A stretch of 41,441 nt of DNA from positions 1 through 41,441 of the forward strand of contig JAAYNH010000052.1 of assembly GCA_012520945.1 (NCBI GenBank), written 5' to 3'. A model generated the notes under the pieces. It ran no database searches. It was not told where the DNA came from and saw only the letters and a program-made list of their open reading frames with translations. Every line of letters begins with the position of its first letter. The first letter of the stretch is position 1. This stretch comes from Treponema sp. GTDB lineage: Bacteria; Spirochaetota; Spirochaetia; Treponematales; Treponemataceae. The translations under genes were made by a program, and so were the position numbers. Positions 6,037 to 13,855 of the stretch are shown piece by piece.

Positions 6037-6813
6037 ATGAAATTCCATGTGCTAACCTTATTTCCTGAAATTCCACGTGCTTTTTTTGAAAGCTCAATCA
6101 TGGCAAAAGCTGTGGATAAAGGAATTATTGCCTACGATCTTGTGAATATTAGGGACTTTGCCCTAGATAAACACAATACATGTGATGACAGTCCTTATGG
6201 TGGTGGTGCCGGCATGGTAATGATGACCGAACCACTAGTGAGAGCACTTGAAAGCGTTGGCGTAAGATCCAAAAAAATTGGCGGTAAAAAAACTACTGGA
6301 AAGTCAAAAAAACGTGTAATTTATGTTACACCATCGGGAAAAACGCTAACACAAAAGCTTTCTTACGAATTAAGTCGTGAAGAAGAACTTATTTTTATTT
6401 GTGGACGTTATGAAGGAATTGACCAACGCGTTATAGATTCATACGTAGATACGGAAATTTCCATTGGAGATTATGTACTTTCTTCAGGAGAAGTTGCCGC
6501 AACAGTTATTATTGATGCGGTTTATCGTCTTATTGAAGGAGTTATTACTGCAGAATCTCTACAAGAAGAAAGTTTTTCAGACGGGCTTCTGGAATATCCA
6601 CAATACACTCGACCGGAGGTATTTAATGGAATAAAAGTGCCTGATGTTCTATTATCGGGACATCATGAAAATATTCGAAAATGGCGTTTAAAAAAACGCT
6701 TGGAAAAAACCTTAATGGTTAGACCTGAATTAATTACAGAATGTAGAAAAAACGGCACTTTAACAACAGAAGCAGAAAAAATGATTGAGCAAATATTATT
6801 TTCAGGAGATTAA
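6037..6813 (+). CDS. trmD: tRNA (guanine-N1-)-methyltransferase TrmD
   Basis: A 258-residue SPOUT methyltransferase that makes m1G37 in tRNAs reading CCN, CUN and CGG codons and so prevents frameshifting. Seen directly: the N-terminus MKFHVLTLFPEI, the glycine-rich DSPYGGGAGMVMMTEP, the knot residues ICGRYEGIDQRVID, and SIGDYVLSSGEVA, which carry the SAM site and the catalytic Asp region. It has a charged insertion near residues 82-94 (KKIGGKKTTGKSKKR). It starts 2 bases after the rimM stop and ends 3 bases before rplS, the classical rimM-trmD-rplS order. Confidence 0.97.
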   Translation: MKFHVLTLFPEIPRAFFESSIMAKAVDKGIIAYDLVNIRDFALDKHNTCDDSPYGGGAGMVMMTEPLVRALESVGVRSKKIGGKKTTGKSKKRVIYVTPSGKTLTQKLSYELSREEELIFICGRYEGIDQRVIDSYVDTEISIGDYVLSSGEVAATVIIDAVYRLIEGVITAESLQEESFSDGLLEYPQYTRPEVFNGIKVPDVLLSGHHENIRKWRLKKRLEKTLMVRPELITECRKNGTLTTEAEKMIEQILFSGD

Positions 6814-6816
6814 ACT

Positions 6817-7200
6817 ATGGATATTATTAAAACCATTGAAGAATCACAAAAACGCTCTGATTTAGATCCATTCAAAGTTGGTGACACTATAAAAGTTCAC
6901 TTTAAAATTGTTGAAGGAAAAACAGAACGCATTCAAGTATATGAAGGTTTGGTTATTTGCTTCAAAAATTCCGGAATTGGACGCACTTTTACAGTACGCA
7001 AAAATTCATATGGTGTTGGTGTTGAACGCGTTTTTCCTATAAACTCACCACGTATTGCAAAAGTTGAACTTGTTCGACCTGGTAAAGTTCGTCGTGCAAA
7101 GCTATACTATATTCGTGATAAAGTTGGTAAAGCTGCAAAGATTAAAGAACTTATTATCAGAAAATCAGATCGCAAGGCAGCAGAAATCGCACAAGATTAA
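6817..7200 (+). CDS. rplS: 50S ribosomal protein L19
   Basis: A 127-residue bL19, located at the 30S-50S interface. The diagnostic block is [20 protein letters not shown], then the [22 protein letters not shown] segment (landmarks only), then [22 protein letters not shown]. The C-terminal tail after that is about 10 residues longer than in E. coli. ATG 6817 lies 3 bases after trmD, whose last codons contain CAGGAG (6803-6808) as the ribosome binding site. Confidence 0.97.
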   Translation: MDIIKTIEESQKRSDLDPFKVGDTIKVHFKIVEGKTERIQVYEGLVICFKNSGIGRTFTVRKNSYGVGVERVFPINSPRIAKVELVRPGKVRRAKLYYIRDKVGKAAKIKELIIRKSDRKAAEIAQD

Positions 7201-7324
7201 TTTTGATGACAAGGGATTCAATTATGAGTCCCTTGTTAAAACATTTATAAAAGATTCAGTCACTTCAGATTCAGATACTTCTCACAGTAATGTTACAAAT
7301 ACAAATTTTAAGATAAATCTTTTA

Positions 7325-8062
7325 TTGTTAAAAGAAAATCCTGAATTTTTTAATTTTCCGCAAGTTAAATATTTTTTTGATAAGTTAAATTTACCTGCTG
7401 ACATTATTTCAGTAAAGATTTTACAATGTATAATAGAAATGCAATTTAAGCCTCATGAAAAATCATTAATTAATATTCATAAAATGGCTCAAAAATTTGA
7501 AAATAAATCTTTAAAAGCTACAGAAGTGGCAATGTATCTAGAAACTAAAGGTATAGAAGCAACAGAAGAAAATGTTCTAATGATTTTAAATCTTTTAGAC
7601 GATGATGATAATGAAGGAGAACAAAAAAAGAGAAACAATGAGTTTTTAAAATATTTAAATCATAAAACAAAAACAAATAAACATTGGATTTTTCTTCCTT
7701 TTGAATATAAATATTTTAAAAACGATACAAAAAAAATTAATGCTTGGGGAAATATTAGAGTTTTAATTGATAAAAACAAAAAAAAAGTTGAAAAAATTAT
7801 TTTTTTTTGCAAAAACTCAAGAAAAAAGATTAAAATTGTGTTATATTTATTATATGGAACGAGAGATAAAAAAAGTGCTAAACTTATTTTTTGTGAAAAA
7901 CCAAATTTGAATATTATCAAAAAATATCACAATTCAAAGTTACTAAAAGAACTACTAAACACTTTTTTTGAATTATCCGTTAAATATGATTCAGAACTTT
8001 TTGAGAAAAATGCATTTTTTGACGACATTAGTTTTGAAACATTTTCAGGAGACTTAGCATGA
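7325..8062 (+). CDS. FliK C-terminal-like protein (YlqG-like position), start uncertain
   Basis: The frame is open and looks coding from just after rplS (about 7202), but it has no ATG, GTG or TTG until TTG at 7325, which gives 245 residues; an ATT at 7196 is a non-canonical alternative. The C-terminal 120 residues alternate beta strands in a pattern like the FliK C-terminal domain: WIFLPFEYKYF, then WGNIRVLIDKNKKKVEKIIFF, then IKIVLYLLYG, then a helix. The middle is charged (LDDDDNEGEQKKRN). The stop overlaps the next gene, an FlhB C-terminal-like protein, by 4 bases. FliK and FlhB work together in export switching, so the pairing supports the call, but sequence alone does not prove it. I recall a similar pair (ylqG-ylqH) after rplS in Bacillus. 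Confidence 0.55.
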   Translation: MLKENPEFFNFPQVKYFFDKLNLPADIISVKILQCIIEMQFKPHEKSLINIHKMAQKFENKSLKATEVAMYLETKGIEATEENVLMILNLLDDDDNEGEQKKRNNEFLKYLNHKTKTNKHWIFLPFEYKYFKNDTKKINAWGNIRVLIDKNKKKVEKIIFFCKNSRKKIKIVLYLLYGTRDKKSAKLIFCEKPNLNIIKKYHNSKLLKELLNTFFELSVKYDSELFEKNAFFDDISFETFSGDLA

Positions 8063-8304
8063 ATTTGCAAGAAGCTGTTGCTTTACTTTATCCGGAAACT
8101 TCAGACGCTCCAATAATTGTTGCTAAAGAAAAAGGAGTTTTAGCACAACGAATGATTGAACTGGCAAAAGAGTTTAATGTTCCTGTAATTAAAAATTCTG
8201 ATACAACGGATATTTTATCATTTTATAATATTGGAGATTATATTCCTGAAGAAACTTTTGAAATAATTGCTAAAATTTTTTCTTATATTCGGAGAGCTTT
8301 ATGA
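8059..8304 (+). CDS. FlhB C-terminal domain homologue (FhlB/YlqH type)
   Basis: An 81-residue stand-alone copy of the cytoplasmic end of the flagellar export switch protein FlhB. The segment APIIVAKEKGVLAQRMIELAKEFNVPVIKN and the ending IGDYIPEETFEIIAKIFSYI follow FlhB-C closely. It lacks the NPTH autocleavage motif and all membrane helices, like the FhlB proteins of other bacteria. ATG 8059 overlaps the FliK-like gene's stop and its own stop overlaps the HD-GYP start, both by 4 bases, so translation is coupled. It may influence substrate-specificity switching of the periplasmic-flagellum export gate; that role is inferred. Confidence 0.85.
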   Translation: MNLQEAVALLYPETSDAPIIVAKEKGVLAQRMIELAKEFNVPVIKNSDTTDILSFYNIGDYIPEETFEIIAKIFSYIRRAL

Positions 8305-9527
8305 AAAAAATGTTGAGAATTAATCCATCAAAACTATCTGAAGGCATGAAATTTACTGCACCTGTTTTTTTTGATGATGGCGTTAATATGTTTTTAGCTG
8401 AAAACCATCCTGTAAAAAAAATGCATATAGATGCATTATCCAAATGGGATGTTCCCTACGTTATAACTTACGGTTCTTTAATTACAAATAATGATATTTA
8501 TTTAGACAGTCCGGAATTAATTGAAGAACTTCCAAACTCAAACGACGTTTTTTTTACAACCTTTAACGATTACAAAGAAACACCAACAGAACAAATTAAC
8601 AGAATTATTTATAATCTTTCAAATCAAGATTCTGAAATTTTAGAAAATTATAAAAATATCTTAAATTATTCTGAGGAAATTTTTCTTTATTTTAATAATA
8701 ATGAAAAAAATTTGCGCGAAAAAGTAGATAAAATTTCCGAACAAATTACAAAACTTATTAAGACAAACTGGCAAGATATTGTCAGCTATATTTTAGTAAA
8801 TACAACCGACTCTTCTCTTTCAAAAAATGCAGTAGATACAGGAATTTTTGCTGGAATTTTAGCTAGAGAATACGGATTTAGTGATCGAAAAATTCTACAA
8901 ATAATAATTGCTTCTTTTTTGCACGATGTTGGTATGCTTGATGTACCTGAAGAAGTTTTAAGAAAAAAATCACAATTAACAACACAAGAGTTTAATTTAC
9001 TACAATTGCATACTGTTCGATCAGCTCAATTTGCTGAAAACATACTTTTTTATCCGAAAGAAATTGGCAAAATGATTTTATCCCATCATGAACGTTGGGA
9101 CGGAAAAGGCTATCCTGAAAAAATTTCAAGCTCGCAAATTGACATTGGAGCTCGTATTTTGTCAATTGCTGATGCATTTAGCGCAATGATCAGTCATAAA
9201 GTTTACAGAGACTCAATCGGCGGATATGATGCAATGAAAAATCTACTTGATTCAAGTCAACATAGATTTGATCCTAAATTACTAAAACTATTCATTCAAA
9301 TTATCGGAATTTATCCGATAGGTTCTATTGTAATATTAAATAACAATGCAATAGCTCAAGTTGTTCAAGGAAACCTTGAAATGCCTTTTTTACCTGAAGT
9401 GAAAATTTTAGTTGAATCAAAAAATAAACCTATTTTAAAAATTGGTGATATAATTAAACTTAAAGAGCTTAAAGAGTTAAAAATTGTCAGAGCACTTAAA
9501 CAAAACGAATACAAAACGTATGCATAA
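8301..9527 (+). CDS. HD-GYP domain protein, probable cyclic-di-GMP phosphodiesterase
   Basis: A 408-residue cytosolic protein. The N-terminal part (about 1-65, KLSEGMKFTAPVFFDDG) resembles the small domain found before HD-GYP in many spirochaete proteins. The HD-GYP domain spans about 175-340: HD at 208-209, H237, HH at 262-263, the GKGYP loop at 268-272 and D291. The usual HDxGK is HDVGM here, so one conserved lysine is replaced; the metal ligands and GYP are kept, so I expect activity. It is translationally coupled to the FlhB-like gene and overlaps yraN by 8 bases. With the FliK/FlhB-like pair it may tie c-di-GMP to motility, which is inference. Confidence 0.9.
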   Translation: MKKMLRINPSKLSEGMKFTAPVFFDDGVNMFLAENHPVKKMHIDALSKWDVPYVITYGSLITNNDIYLDSPELIEELPNSNDVFFTTFNDYKETPTEQINRIIYNLSNQDSEILENYKNILNYSEEIFLYFNNNEKNLREKVDKISEQITKLIKTNWQDIVSYILVNTTDSSLSKNAVDTGIFAGILAREYGFSDRKILQIIIASFLHDVGMLDVPEEVLRKKSQLTTQEFNLLQLHTVRSAQFAENILFYPKEIGKMILSHHERWDGKGYPEKISSSQIDIGARILSIADAFSAMISHKVYRDSIGGYDAMKNLLDSSQHRFDPKLLKLFIQIIGIYPIGSIVILNNNAIAQVVQGNLEMPFLPEVKILVESKNKPILKIGDIIKLKELKELKIVRALKQNEYKTYA

Positions 9528-9882
9528 TAAAGCAGTCGGAAAAGAAGGAGAAAAAAAAGCTGTTATTTTTTTGCAAAATACAGGATATGAAATTATAGAG
9601 ACAAATTGGCAAGTTCGTACCGGTGAAATTGATATAATTGCATTAAAAAATGATACTTTGGTTTTTGTTGAAGTAAAAAGTCTTCCAAATGGCAATACAG
9701 AATTACTTCAGCATGTTCTTGGAAAAATAAAACAAAAAAAAATTATCGAAACTGCTAAACGTTTTCTTGATTTCAATCGAAAATATAGTAACAGCTATAT
9801 TAGGTTTGATGTACTTGTTGTCGATATGCCGGGATTAGAACCTGTGCATCATATTGAAAACGCATTTTCGGAGCTTTTATGA
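9520..9882 (+). CDS. YraN/UPF0102 endonuclease-like protein
   Basis: A 120-residue restriction-endonuclease-fold protein. Residues 1-25 carry the family start (NKAVGKEGEKKAVIFLQNTG), and the nuclease motif is intact: E36 and D38 in TGEIDIIA and E51-V-K53 in FVEVKS. The family is linked to Holliday-junction and DNA-processing work, but the true substrate is unknown. ATG 9520 overlaps the HD-GYP stop; a TTG at 9484 would lengthen the overlap without adding homologous residues. Its stop overlaps the start of the next small gene. Confidence 0.9.
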   Translation: MHNKAVGKEGEKKAVIFLQNTGYEIIETNWQVRTGEIDIIALKNDTLVFVEVKSLPNGNTELLQHVLGKIKQKKIIETAKRFLDFNRKYSNSYIRFDVLVVDMPGLEPVHHIENAFSELL

Positions 9883-10046
9883 TTTCTGTTGCTAAAAAGG
9901 CAAAAACCAAAAAAAACGTTTCTCCACGAATATTGGAGATGCGAAAAAAGATTAACGATGATGAATATTTGGACAATGCAATCTTCAGGATTGCATTGGT
10001 TCTTAGTAAAAAAATTGTTGAAAACAATGATTTTCAAAGGAAATAA
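9879..10046 (+). CDS. Small basic protein of 55 residues, unknown function
   Basis: A 55-residue frame begins at ATG 9879, inside the yraN stop (ATGA overlap), and ends at TAA 10044-10046, 5 bases before the next gene. It reads MISVAKKAKTKKNVS, then RILEMRKKINDDEYLDNAIFRIALVLSKKIVENN as two likely helices. The 4-base overlap, matching composition and position between coupled genes make it credible although it is short. The N-terminus is lysine-rich, the rest helical with no metal motif. I do not recognise the family; it could be a nucleic-acid or ribosome-associated protein. Confidence 0.72.
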   Translation: MISVAKKAKTKKNVSPRILEMRKKINDDEYLDNAIFRIALVLSKKIVENNDFQRK

Positions 10047-10051
10047 TTATA

Positions 10052-10468
10052 ATGGAACGTAAAAATAAAAAAAATAAAAATTATTCAAATAAAAAACATA
10101 ACAAGGATTTTTCAAAAAATCAAAATAAAAGAGAAAAAGCAAATCAGTCTTTACCAAAAATTATTTTAGATTCACCTATTTGCCCTAGATGTAAACAACC
10201 AATTCAAGAACTGGCAAGTGCTCTTACAGATAAAAAAACGGGTGAGCCAATGCATTTTGATTGTGTTTTGGATTTTTTGAAAGCATCTGAAAACCTTGAG
10301 GCAACGGAAAAAATAACATACATTGGTCAAGGTCGCTTCGCCATAGCACACTTCCCTACACCGCATGATTTTAGACATTTTGAAATTCGCAAAATTATTG
10401 AGTGGGAAGAAAAAGAAAAAGACTATGAATGGCGAAGTAACATTGCAAACTTATTTAGTAAAATATAA
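10052..10468 (+). CDS. Small protein with a possible CxxC-HxxC zinc site
   Basis: A 138-residue protein with a very lysine- and asparagine-rich, probably disordered first 35 residues, followed by CPRC (C44, C47) and H69-F-D-C72, an arrangement that could bind one zinc. The second half (ITYIGQGRFAIAHFPTPHDFRHFEIRKIIEWEE) looks like a small beta domain. I recall similar proteins at this operon position in Treponema but know no function. RNA binding is plausible from the basic tail and the ribosomal operon context. It is the last gene before the hairpin at 10480-10511. Confidence 0.72.
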   Translation: MERKNKKNKNYSNKKHNKDFSKNQNKREKANQSLPKIILDSPICPRCKQPIQELASALTDKKTGEPMHFDCVLDFLKASENLEATEKITYIGQGRFAIAHFPTPHDFRHFEIRKIIEWEEKEKDYEWRSNIANLFSKI

Positions 10469-10479
10469 TTGTTAAAAAA

Positions 10480-10511
10480 AAGAGTCACTTGCTATAAAAC
10501 AAATGACTCTT
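10480..10511 (-). terminator. Intrinsic terminator for tRNA-Leu (and readthrough from the ABC operon)
   Basis: AAGAGTCA (10480-10487) and TGACTCTT (10504-10511) form an 8-bp stem with a 16-base loop. On the minus strand it is followed by a T-run (complement of the A-run 10474-10480), just after the tRNA 3' end. The plus-strand operon ending at 10468 converges here and meets the same hairpin, though with a poorer T-tail. Confidence 0.75.
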
Positions 10512-10519
10512 AAAAATCT

Positions 10520-10605
10520 TGCCGGGAACCAGAATCGAACTGGCACGGCGTTTCACTGCCGAGGGATTTTAAGTCCCTTGTGTCTACCTATTCCACCATC
10601 CCGAC
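10520..10605 (-). tRNA. tRNA-Leu (anticodon UAA)
   Basis: An 86-base class II tRNA on the minus strand. Acceptor GTCGGGA pairs with TCCCGGC (one U-G pair), discriminator A; the anticodon loop CTTAAAA gives UAA; there is a long leucine-type variable arm, and the T arm carries GTTCGATTC. CCA is not encoded. It is transcribed by its own promoter (10622-10650) downstream of the ABC operon. Confidence 0.95.
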
Positions 10606-10621
10606 TATTTTTAACTTTTAT

Positions 10622-10650
10622 ATTATATAAAAAAAAACAGACTTATTCAA
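10622..10650 (-). promoter_or_regulatory. Promoter of tRNA-Leu
   Basis: On the minus strand TTGAAT (10650-10645), 17-bp spacer, TATAAT (10627-10622), about 17 bases ahead of the mature 5' end. Confidence 0.65.
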
Positions 10651-10659
10651 GTGTTTTTA

Positions 10660-11463
10660 CTAAAAAAACTTACCTAAAAATGCTTTTGTTCGATCTTCTT
10701 TTGGATTTGTAATAACTTCTCTTGCTGAACCTTCTTCAACAATTAATCCTTTATCCATAAATATAACCGTATCTGCACAATCACGTGCAAAATTCATTTC
10801 ATGAGTAACAACAATCATTGTCATGTTTTCTTCAGCTAATTGTCTAATAACTTGTAACATTTCTCCCGTAAGCTCAGGGTCAAGTGCACTTGTAGGCTCA
10901 TCAAAACATAAAACTTCAGGTTTTAAAGCTAAACTACGTGCAATAGAAACACGTTGCTGTTGGCCACCTGAAAGTTCGCATGGATATGATTTTGCCTTAT
11001 CAATTAGATCCATTTTTTTAAGTAATTCTATGGCATTATTTTCTGCGTCAATTTTGGAAATTTTTAATACATTAATTTGTGCAGTTGTAATATTTTGTAA
11101 AACATTCATATGAGGAAAAAGATTAAAATTTTGAAAAACCAAACCAACCTTTAAGCCGATTTGACGTAATTTTTTTTTATCTGCATATTTTTGAATCTTT
11201 TTGCCTTTTTTATCATATTCATAAGTAACAATATCATCAGAACATATTTGAATATGTCCGTCTGTAACTTTTTCCAGTTGAGCAATACATCGAAGCATAG
11301 TTGATTTTCCTGAGCCTGAAGGACCGATTATGCCCAAAACTTCACCGGATTTTACTGAAAAAGATACATCTTTTATCACTTCCAAAGAACCAAAACATTT
11401 TTTTACATTTTGCACACGAACGACTTCATTAATAGTTGTATTTTCCAATTTATATCTTCCCAT
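10660..11463 (-). CDS. Polar amino acid ABC transporter, ATP-binding protein
   Basis: A 267-residue ATPase of the GlnQ/HisP group. Walker A GPSGSGKST at 47-55, signature LSGGQQQR at 164-171, Walker B VLCFDEP at 184-190 and switch His221 are all intact. It has a charged insertion at about 80-100 (YEYDKKGKKIQKYADKKKL). It is the last of three minus-strand genes, starting 5 bases after the permease stop with AAGGGG as ribosome binding site. It powers uptake of a polar amino acid; the exact substrate is not readable. Confidence 0.95.
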   Translation of the reverse strand: MGRYKLENTTINEVVRVQNVKKCFGSLEVIKDVSFSVKSGEVLGIIGPSGSGKSTMLRCIAQLEKVTDGHIQICSDDIVTYEYDKKGKKIQKYADKKKLRQIGLKVGLVFQNFNLFPHMNVLQNITTAQINVLKISKIDAENNAIELLKKMDLIDKAKSYPCELSGGQQQRVSIARSLALKPEVLCFDEPTSALDPELTGEMLQVIRQLAEENMTMIVVTHEMNFARDCADTVIFMDKGLIVEEGSAREVITNPKEDRTKAFLGKFF

Positions 11464-11468
11464 GCCCC

Positions 11469-12125
11469 TTATTTATAATAACTTAAACGTTTTTCAAATT
11501 TTAAAAATACTTCATTTACAACCCAATTCATAACAAAATAAAAAACTCCTGCAACAAAAATCGGCATAATTGTAACTTGTGTATTTGCCTGCGTATAAGC
11601 AACTCTAAAAAGTTCAGCAACGCCAATGACTTGAGCTAATGAAGTATCTTTAACCAATGTAATAACTTCATTTGCTGTTGCAGGTAATATGCGTTTAATT
11701 ACTTGCGGTAAAATAATTATGAAAAATGTTTGAATCTTTGTAAAACCAAGCATTTTAGCAGCTTCATATTGACCTTGAGGAATGCTTGCAATGCCACCGC
11801 GATAAATTTCTGCAAAATATGCGGCATAATTAATAGAAAATGCAACAATAACTGCAATAAAGCGATCAATGTGAACGGTAAAATCAGGATTAATTCTTTT
11901 AGAAATATGATATGGAGCAAAATATACAAAAAAAAGTTGTAACATTAAAGGTGTACCGCGAATAATAAGCATAAAAAAATGTACAGGCAAACGAATAATA
12001 GTAATTTTAGACATCCGTCCTGCACAAATAATTAAACCTAAAGGAAGAGAAAAAAGAAGTGTAAGAAAAAACACCTTGAGGGACACAATTGTTCCCTCAA
12101 GCATAACAAGAAGCATTTGACCCAT
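11469..12125 (-). CDS. Polar amino acid ABC transporter, permease
   Basis: A 218-residue inner-membrane permease of the HisMQ/GlnP type, with about five helices and the EAA-like loop EAAKMLGFTKIQTFFIIILPQVIKR in its later half (landmark only), which contacts the ATPase. Start at ATG 12125 with AAGGA (12133-12137); a TTG one codon upstream is less likely. It lies between the binding protein and the ATPase. Only one permease gene is present, so it probably forms a homodimer. Confidence 0.94.
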   Translation of the reverse strand: MGQMLLVMLEGTIVSLKVFFLTLLFSLPLGLIICAGRMSKITIIRLPVHFFMLIIRGTPLMLQLFFVYFAPYHISKRINPDFTVHIDRFIAVIVAFSINYAAYFAEIYRGGIASIPQGQYEAAKMLGFTKIQTFFIIILPQVIKRILPATANEVITLVKDTSLAQVIGVAELFRVAYTQANTQVTIMPIFVAGVFYFVMNWVVNEVFLKFEKRLSYYK

Positions 12126-12143
12126 CAAGGCGTCCTTATAAAA

Positions 12144-12947
12144 TTATTTACCGATTGTTGAAATATCTTTTCCAAACCAATTATTTGAAATATTGGCAAT
12201 TGTGCCATCTTGAGCCATTGCTTCTAATGTTTGTTTTACAGCTTCAGTCAATTCCACATCAGATTTACGAAAACCAATTCCATATGATTCAGGAGCTAGA
12301 GCTTCATCCAAAACTACAAACGGTTTATTGTCTTTTGCAATAATATAAGCGGCAACAACTTCATCCATTACAACTGCATCTACTCCGCGAGCTTCCAAAT
12401 CCATAATTGCAGTAAGATTATCCTTAAACTCAACAATTTTTTTGAGACTTGATTTAAATTCAGAATTTGAATTAACAGCTTCAGAAGCACTTGAACCAGC
12501 TTGTAAACTAATTGTTTTTCCTGCCAAATCAGCTAATGTTGTAATGCCTGAATCATTACGAACAATTACAACTTGTGAATTTAACAAATAAGGACCAACA
12601 AAACTCATTGCTGCTTGACGTTCTTCTGTCATAGTAAAACCATTCCAAATGCAGTCAATATTGCCTGTGTTTAATTCTTGTTCTTTAGCACTCCAATCGA
12701 TGGGTTGAAGAACAAGGTCAACACCTAGACGAGACGCAACTTCTTTTGCTAAATCAACATCATAGCCAACTATTTGATTTGCTTCATTGCGAAAACCCAT
12801 TGGCGGGAAAGAATCGTCCAAACCCATAACTAATGCATTTTTAGAAATAACTTTTTCTAAAGAATTTTGTAATTTTTCTTTTTTGCATCCTGTTGTAAAA
12901 ACTGCAATTAAAGAAAATGCAAGTAAAATTGTAATAATTTTTTTCAT
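12144..12947 (-). CDS. Polar amino acid ABC transporter, substrate-binding lipoprotein
   Basis: A 267-residue family-3 solute-binding protein. Signal peptide with lipobox FTTGC (Cys21), then a lysine-rich tether and the bilobed fold: ALVMGLDDSFPPMGFRNE, IVGYDVDLAKEVASRLG, WNGFTMTEERQ, LAGKTISLQAGSSA and GIGFRKSD. The start is ATG 12947 with GGAGGA just upstream; a longer open frame reaching 13199 is only AT-rich leader. It is lipid-anchored in the periplasm and first in the operon, so its high expression fits its carrier role. The pocket suggests a neutral or polar amino acid, not more. Confidence 0.95.
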   Translation of the reverse strand: MKKIITILLAFSLIAVFTTGCKKEKLQNSLEKVISKNALVMGLDDSFPPMGFRNEANQIVGYDVDLAKEVASRLGVDLVLQPIDWSAKEQELNTGNIDCIWNGFTMTEERQAAMSFVGPYLLNSQVVIVRNDSGITTLADLAGKTISLQAGSSASEAVNSNSEFKSSLKKIVEFKDNLTAIMDLEARGVDAVVMDEVVAAYIIAKDNKPFVVLDEALAPESYGIGFRKSDVELTEAVKQTLEAMAQDGTIANISNNWFGKDISTIGK

Positions 12948-12979
12948 ATTATCCTCCGAAAAAAATACACGTATCCAAT

Positions 12980-13008
12980 ATTTTAAGTGAAATTTTCTTT
13001 TTTGTCTA
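12980..13008 (-). promoter_or_regulatory. Promoter of the ABC transporter operon
   Basis: On the minus strand TAGACA (13008-13003), 17-bp spacer, TAAAAT (12985-12980). It is divergent from the uracil-DNA glycosylase promoter, whose -10 lies at 13044-13049. Confidence 0.55.
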
Positions 13009-13043
13009 TAAAAATAGTTGTTTAAGTTTTGTTTTTGTTCTAT

Positions 13044-13049
13044 TATAAT
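13044..13049 (+). promoter_or_regulatory. -10 box directly before the uracil-DNA glycosylase start
   Basis: TATAAT ends 8 bases before the ATG at 13058, with no ribosome binding site between. The -35 is weak (TTGTTT at 13018-13023 is 20 bp away). Transcription would begin about 2 bases before the start codon. Confidence 0.55.
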
Positions 13050-13057
13050 GTTGTTAT

Positions 13058-13774
13058 ATGAAACAAGCAGAAAAAGAACAATTAAACACATTTTTAGATA
13101 CCTCTTTTTCTTGGATATCAGGTTTTCCCATAGGAGTTTGTGCAGGAAACAAAAGTCCGTTTTTTTCAGATGATATGACAATTGAATCCAATACAACAAA
13201 AGAAACGTCCGTTCAAAACTTCAATGTAATGAACAATATTACTTCAAAAATTATCTCTTGTTCGCGATGCTCACTATGTAAAACATGCAAAAACTTTGTT
13301 GTTGGCACTGGTGTTGAAAATCCGCTTGTTATGGTAATTGGGGACTTTCCTTCTGAAAAAGATGATATTCAAGGATTGCCTTTTGTTAATGATGCCGGAC
13401 AACTTTTGGACAAAATGCTTTTAGCCATCAATTTACATAAAAATCAAAACTGTTATATTACAAATATAATAAAATGTCGTCCACCAATGGGTCGTGATCC
13501 AAAACCTGAAGAATTAGACGCATGTCGCTCATTTCTTGATGCACAAATTCAAACATTAAAACCTAAAATTATTATAACGCTTGGACGCATTGCAAGCCAA
13601 AGTCTTTTAAAATCTTCTCAGAACATTAACCAACTTCACGGTAAATTTCATGACTATAAAGGCATTCCTGTTATGCCTATTTATCATCCAAATGCACTTT
13701 TGCGCGATGAACGATTAAAAAGACCTGCCTGGATTGACTTACAAGCTGTCCATAATAAATTATTTGAAAATTAA
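13058..13774 (+). CDS. Family-4 type uracil-DNA glycosylase (iron-sulfur)
   Basis: A 238-residue base-excision repair enzyme homologue. The first 60 residues are poorly conserved; the catalytic core starts near 62. The four cluster cysteines are visible: C68 and C71 (with extra C74 and C77), C140 in IIKCRPP, and C156. Also present are PFV-x2-AGQLLD at 108-118, ITLGRIAS near 173-180 and the motif IYHPNALLR with H210. Odd point: the water-activating motif, usually GEAPG, is GDFPS here (95-99), a Glu-to-Asp change with other substitutions, so activity or specificity may differ. Single gene, probably a nearly leaderless mRNA. Confidence 0.88.
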   Translation: MKQAEKEQLNTFLDTSFSWISGFPIGVCAGNKSPFFSDDMTIESNTTKETSVQNFNVMNNITSKIISCSRCSLCKTCKNFVVGTGVENPLVMVIGDFPSEKDDIQGLPFVNDAGQLLDKMLLAINLHKNQNCYITNIIKCRPPMGRDPKPEELDACRSFLDAQIQTLKPKIIITLGRIASQSLLKSSQNINQLHGKFHDYKGIPVMPIYHPNALLRDERLKRPAWIDLQAVHNKLFEN

Positions 13775-13855
13775 AATACGTTTAAACTATTTTATTTTGT
13801 TTTCTTTTTAATTTTGTGAATTTATAATTAAATATATTAAAATTAAGGTGCTATC

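Noticed and set aside
7055-7195. Start of the FliK-like gene inside rplS
   Set aside because: It would overlap rplS by about 145 bases; the extra residues are an out-of-frame reading of L19.
10503-10712. Open frame over the tRNA-Leu region
   Set aside because: It is read through the antisense of a well-folded tRNA and the ABC gene end.
12948-13199. N-terminal extension of the amino acid-binding lipoprotein
   Set aside because: It would bury the signal peptide and lipobox; ATG 12947 has GGAGGA upstream and gives a normal lipoprotein.
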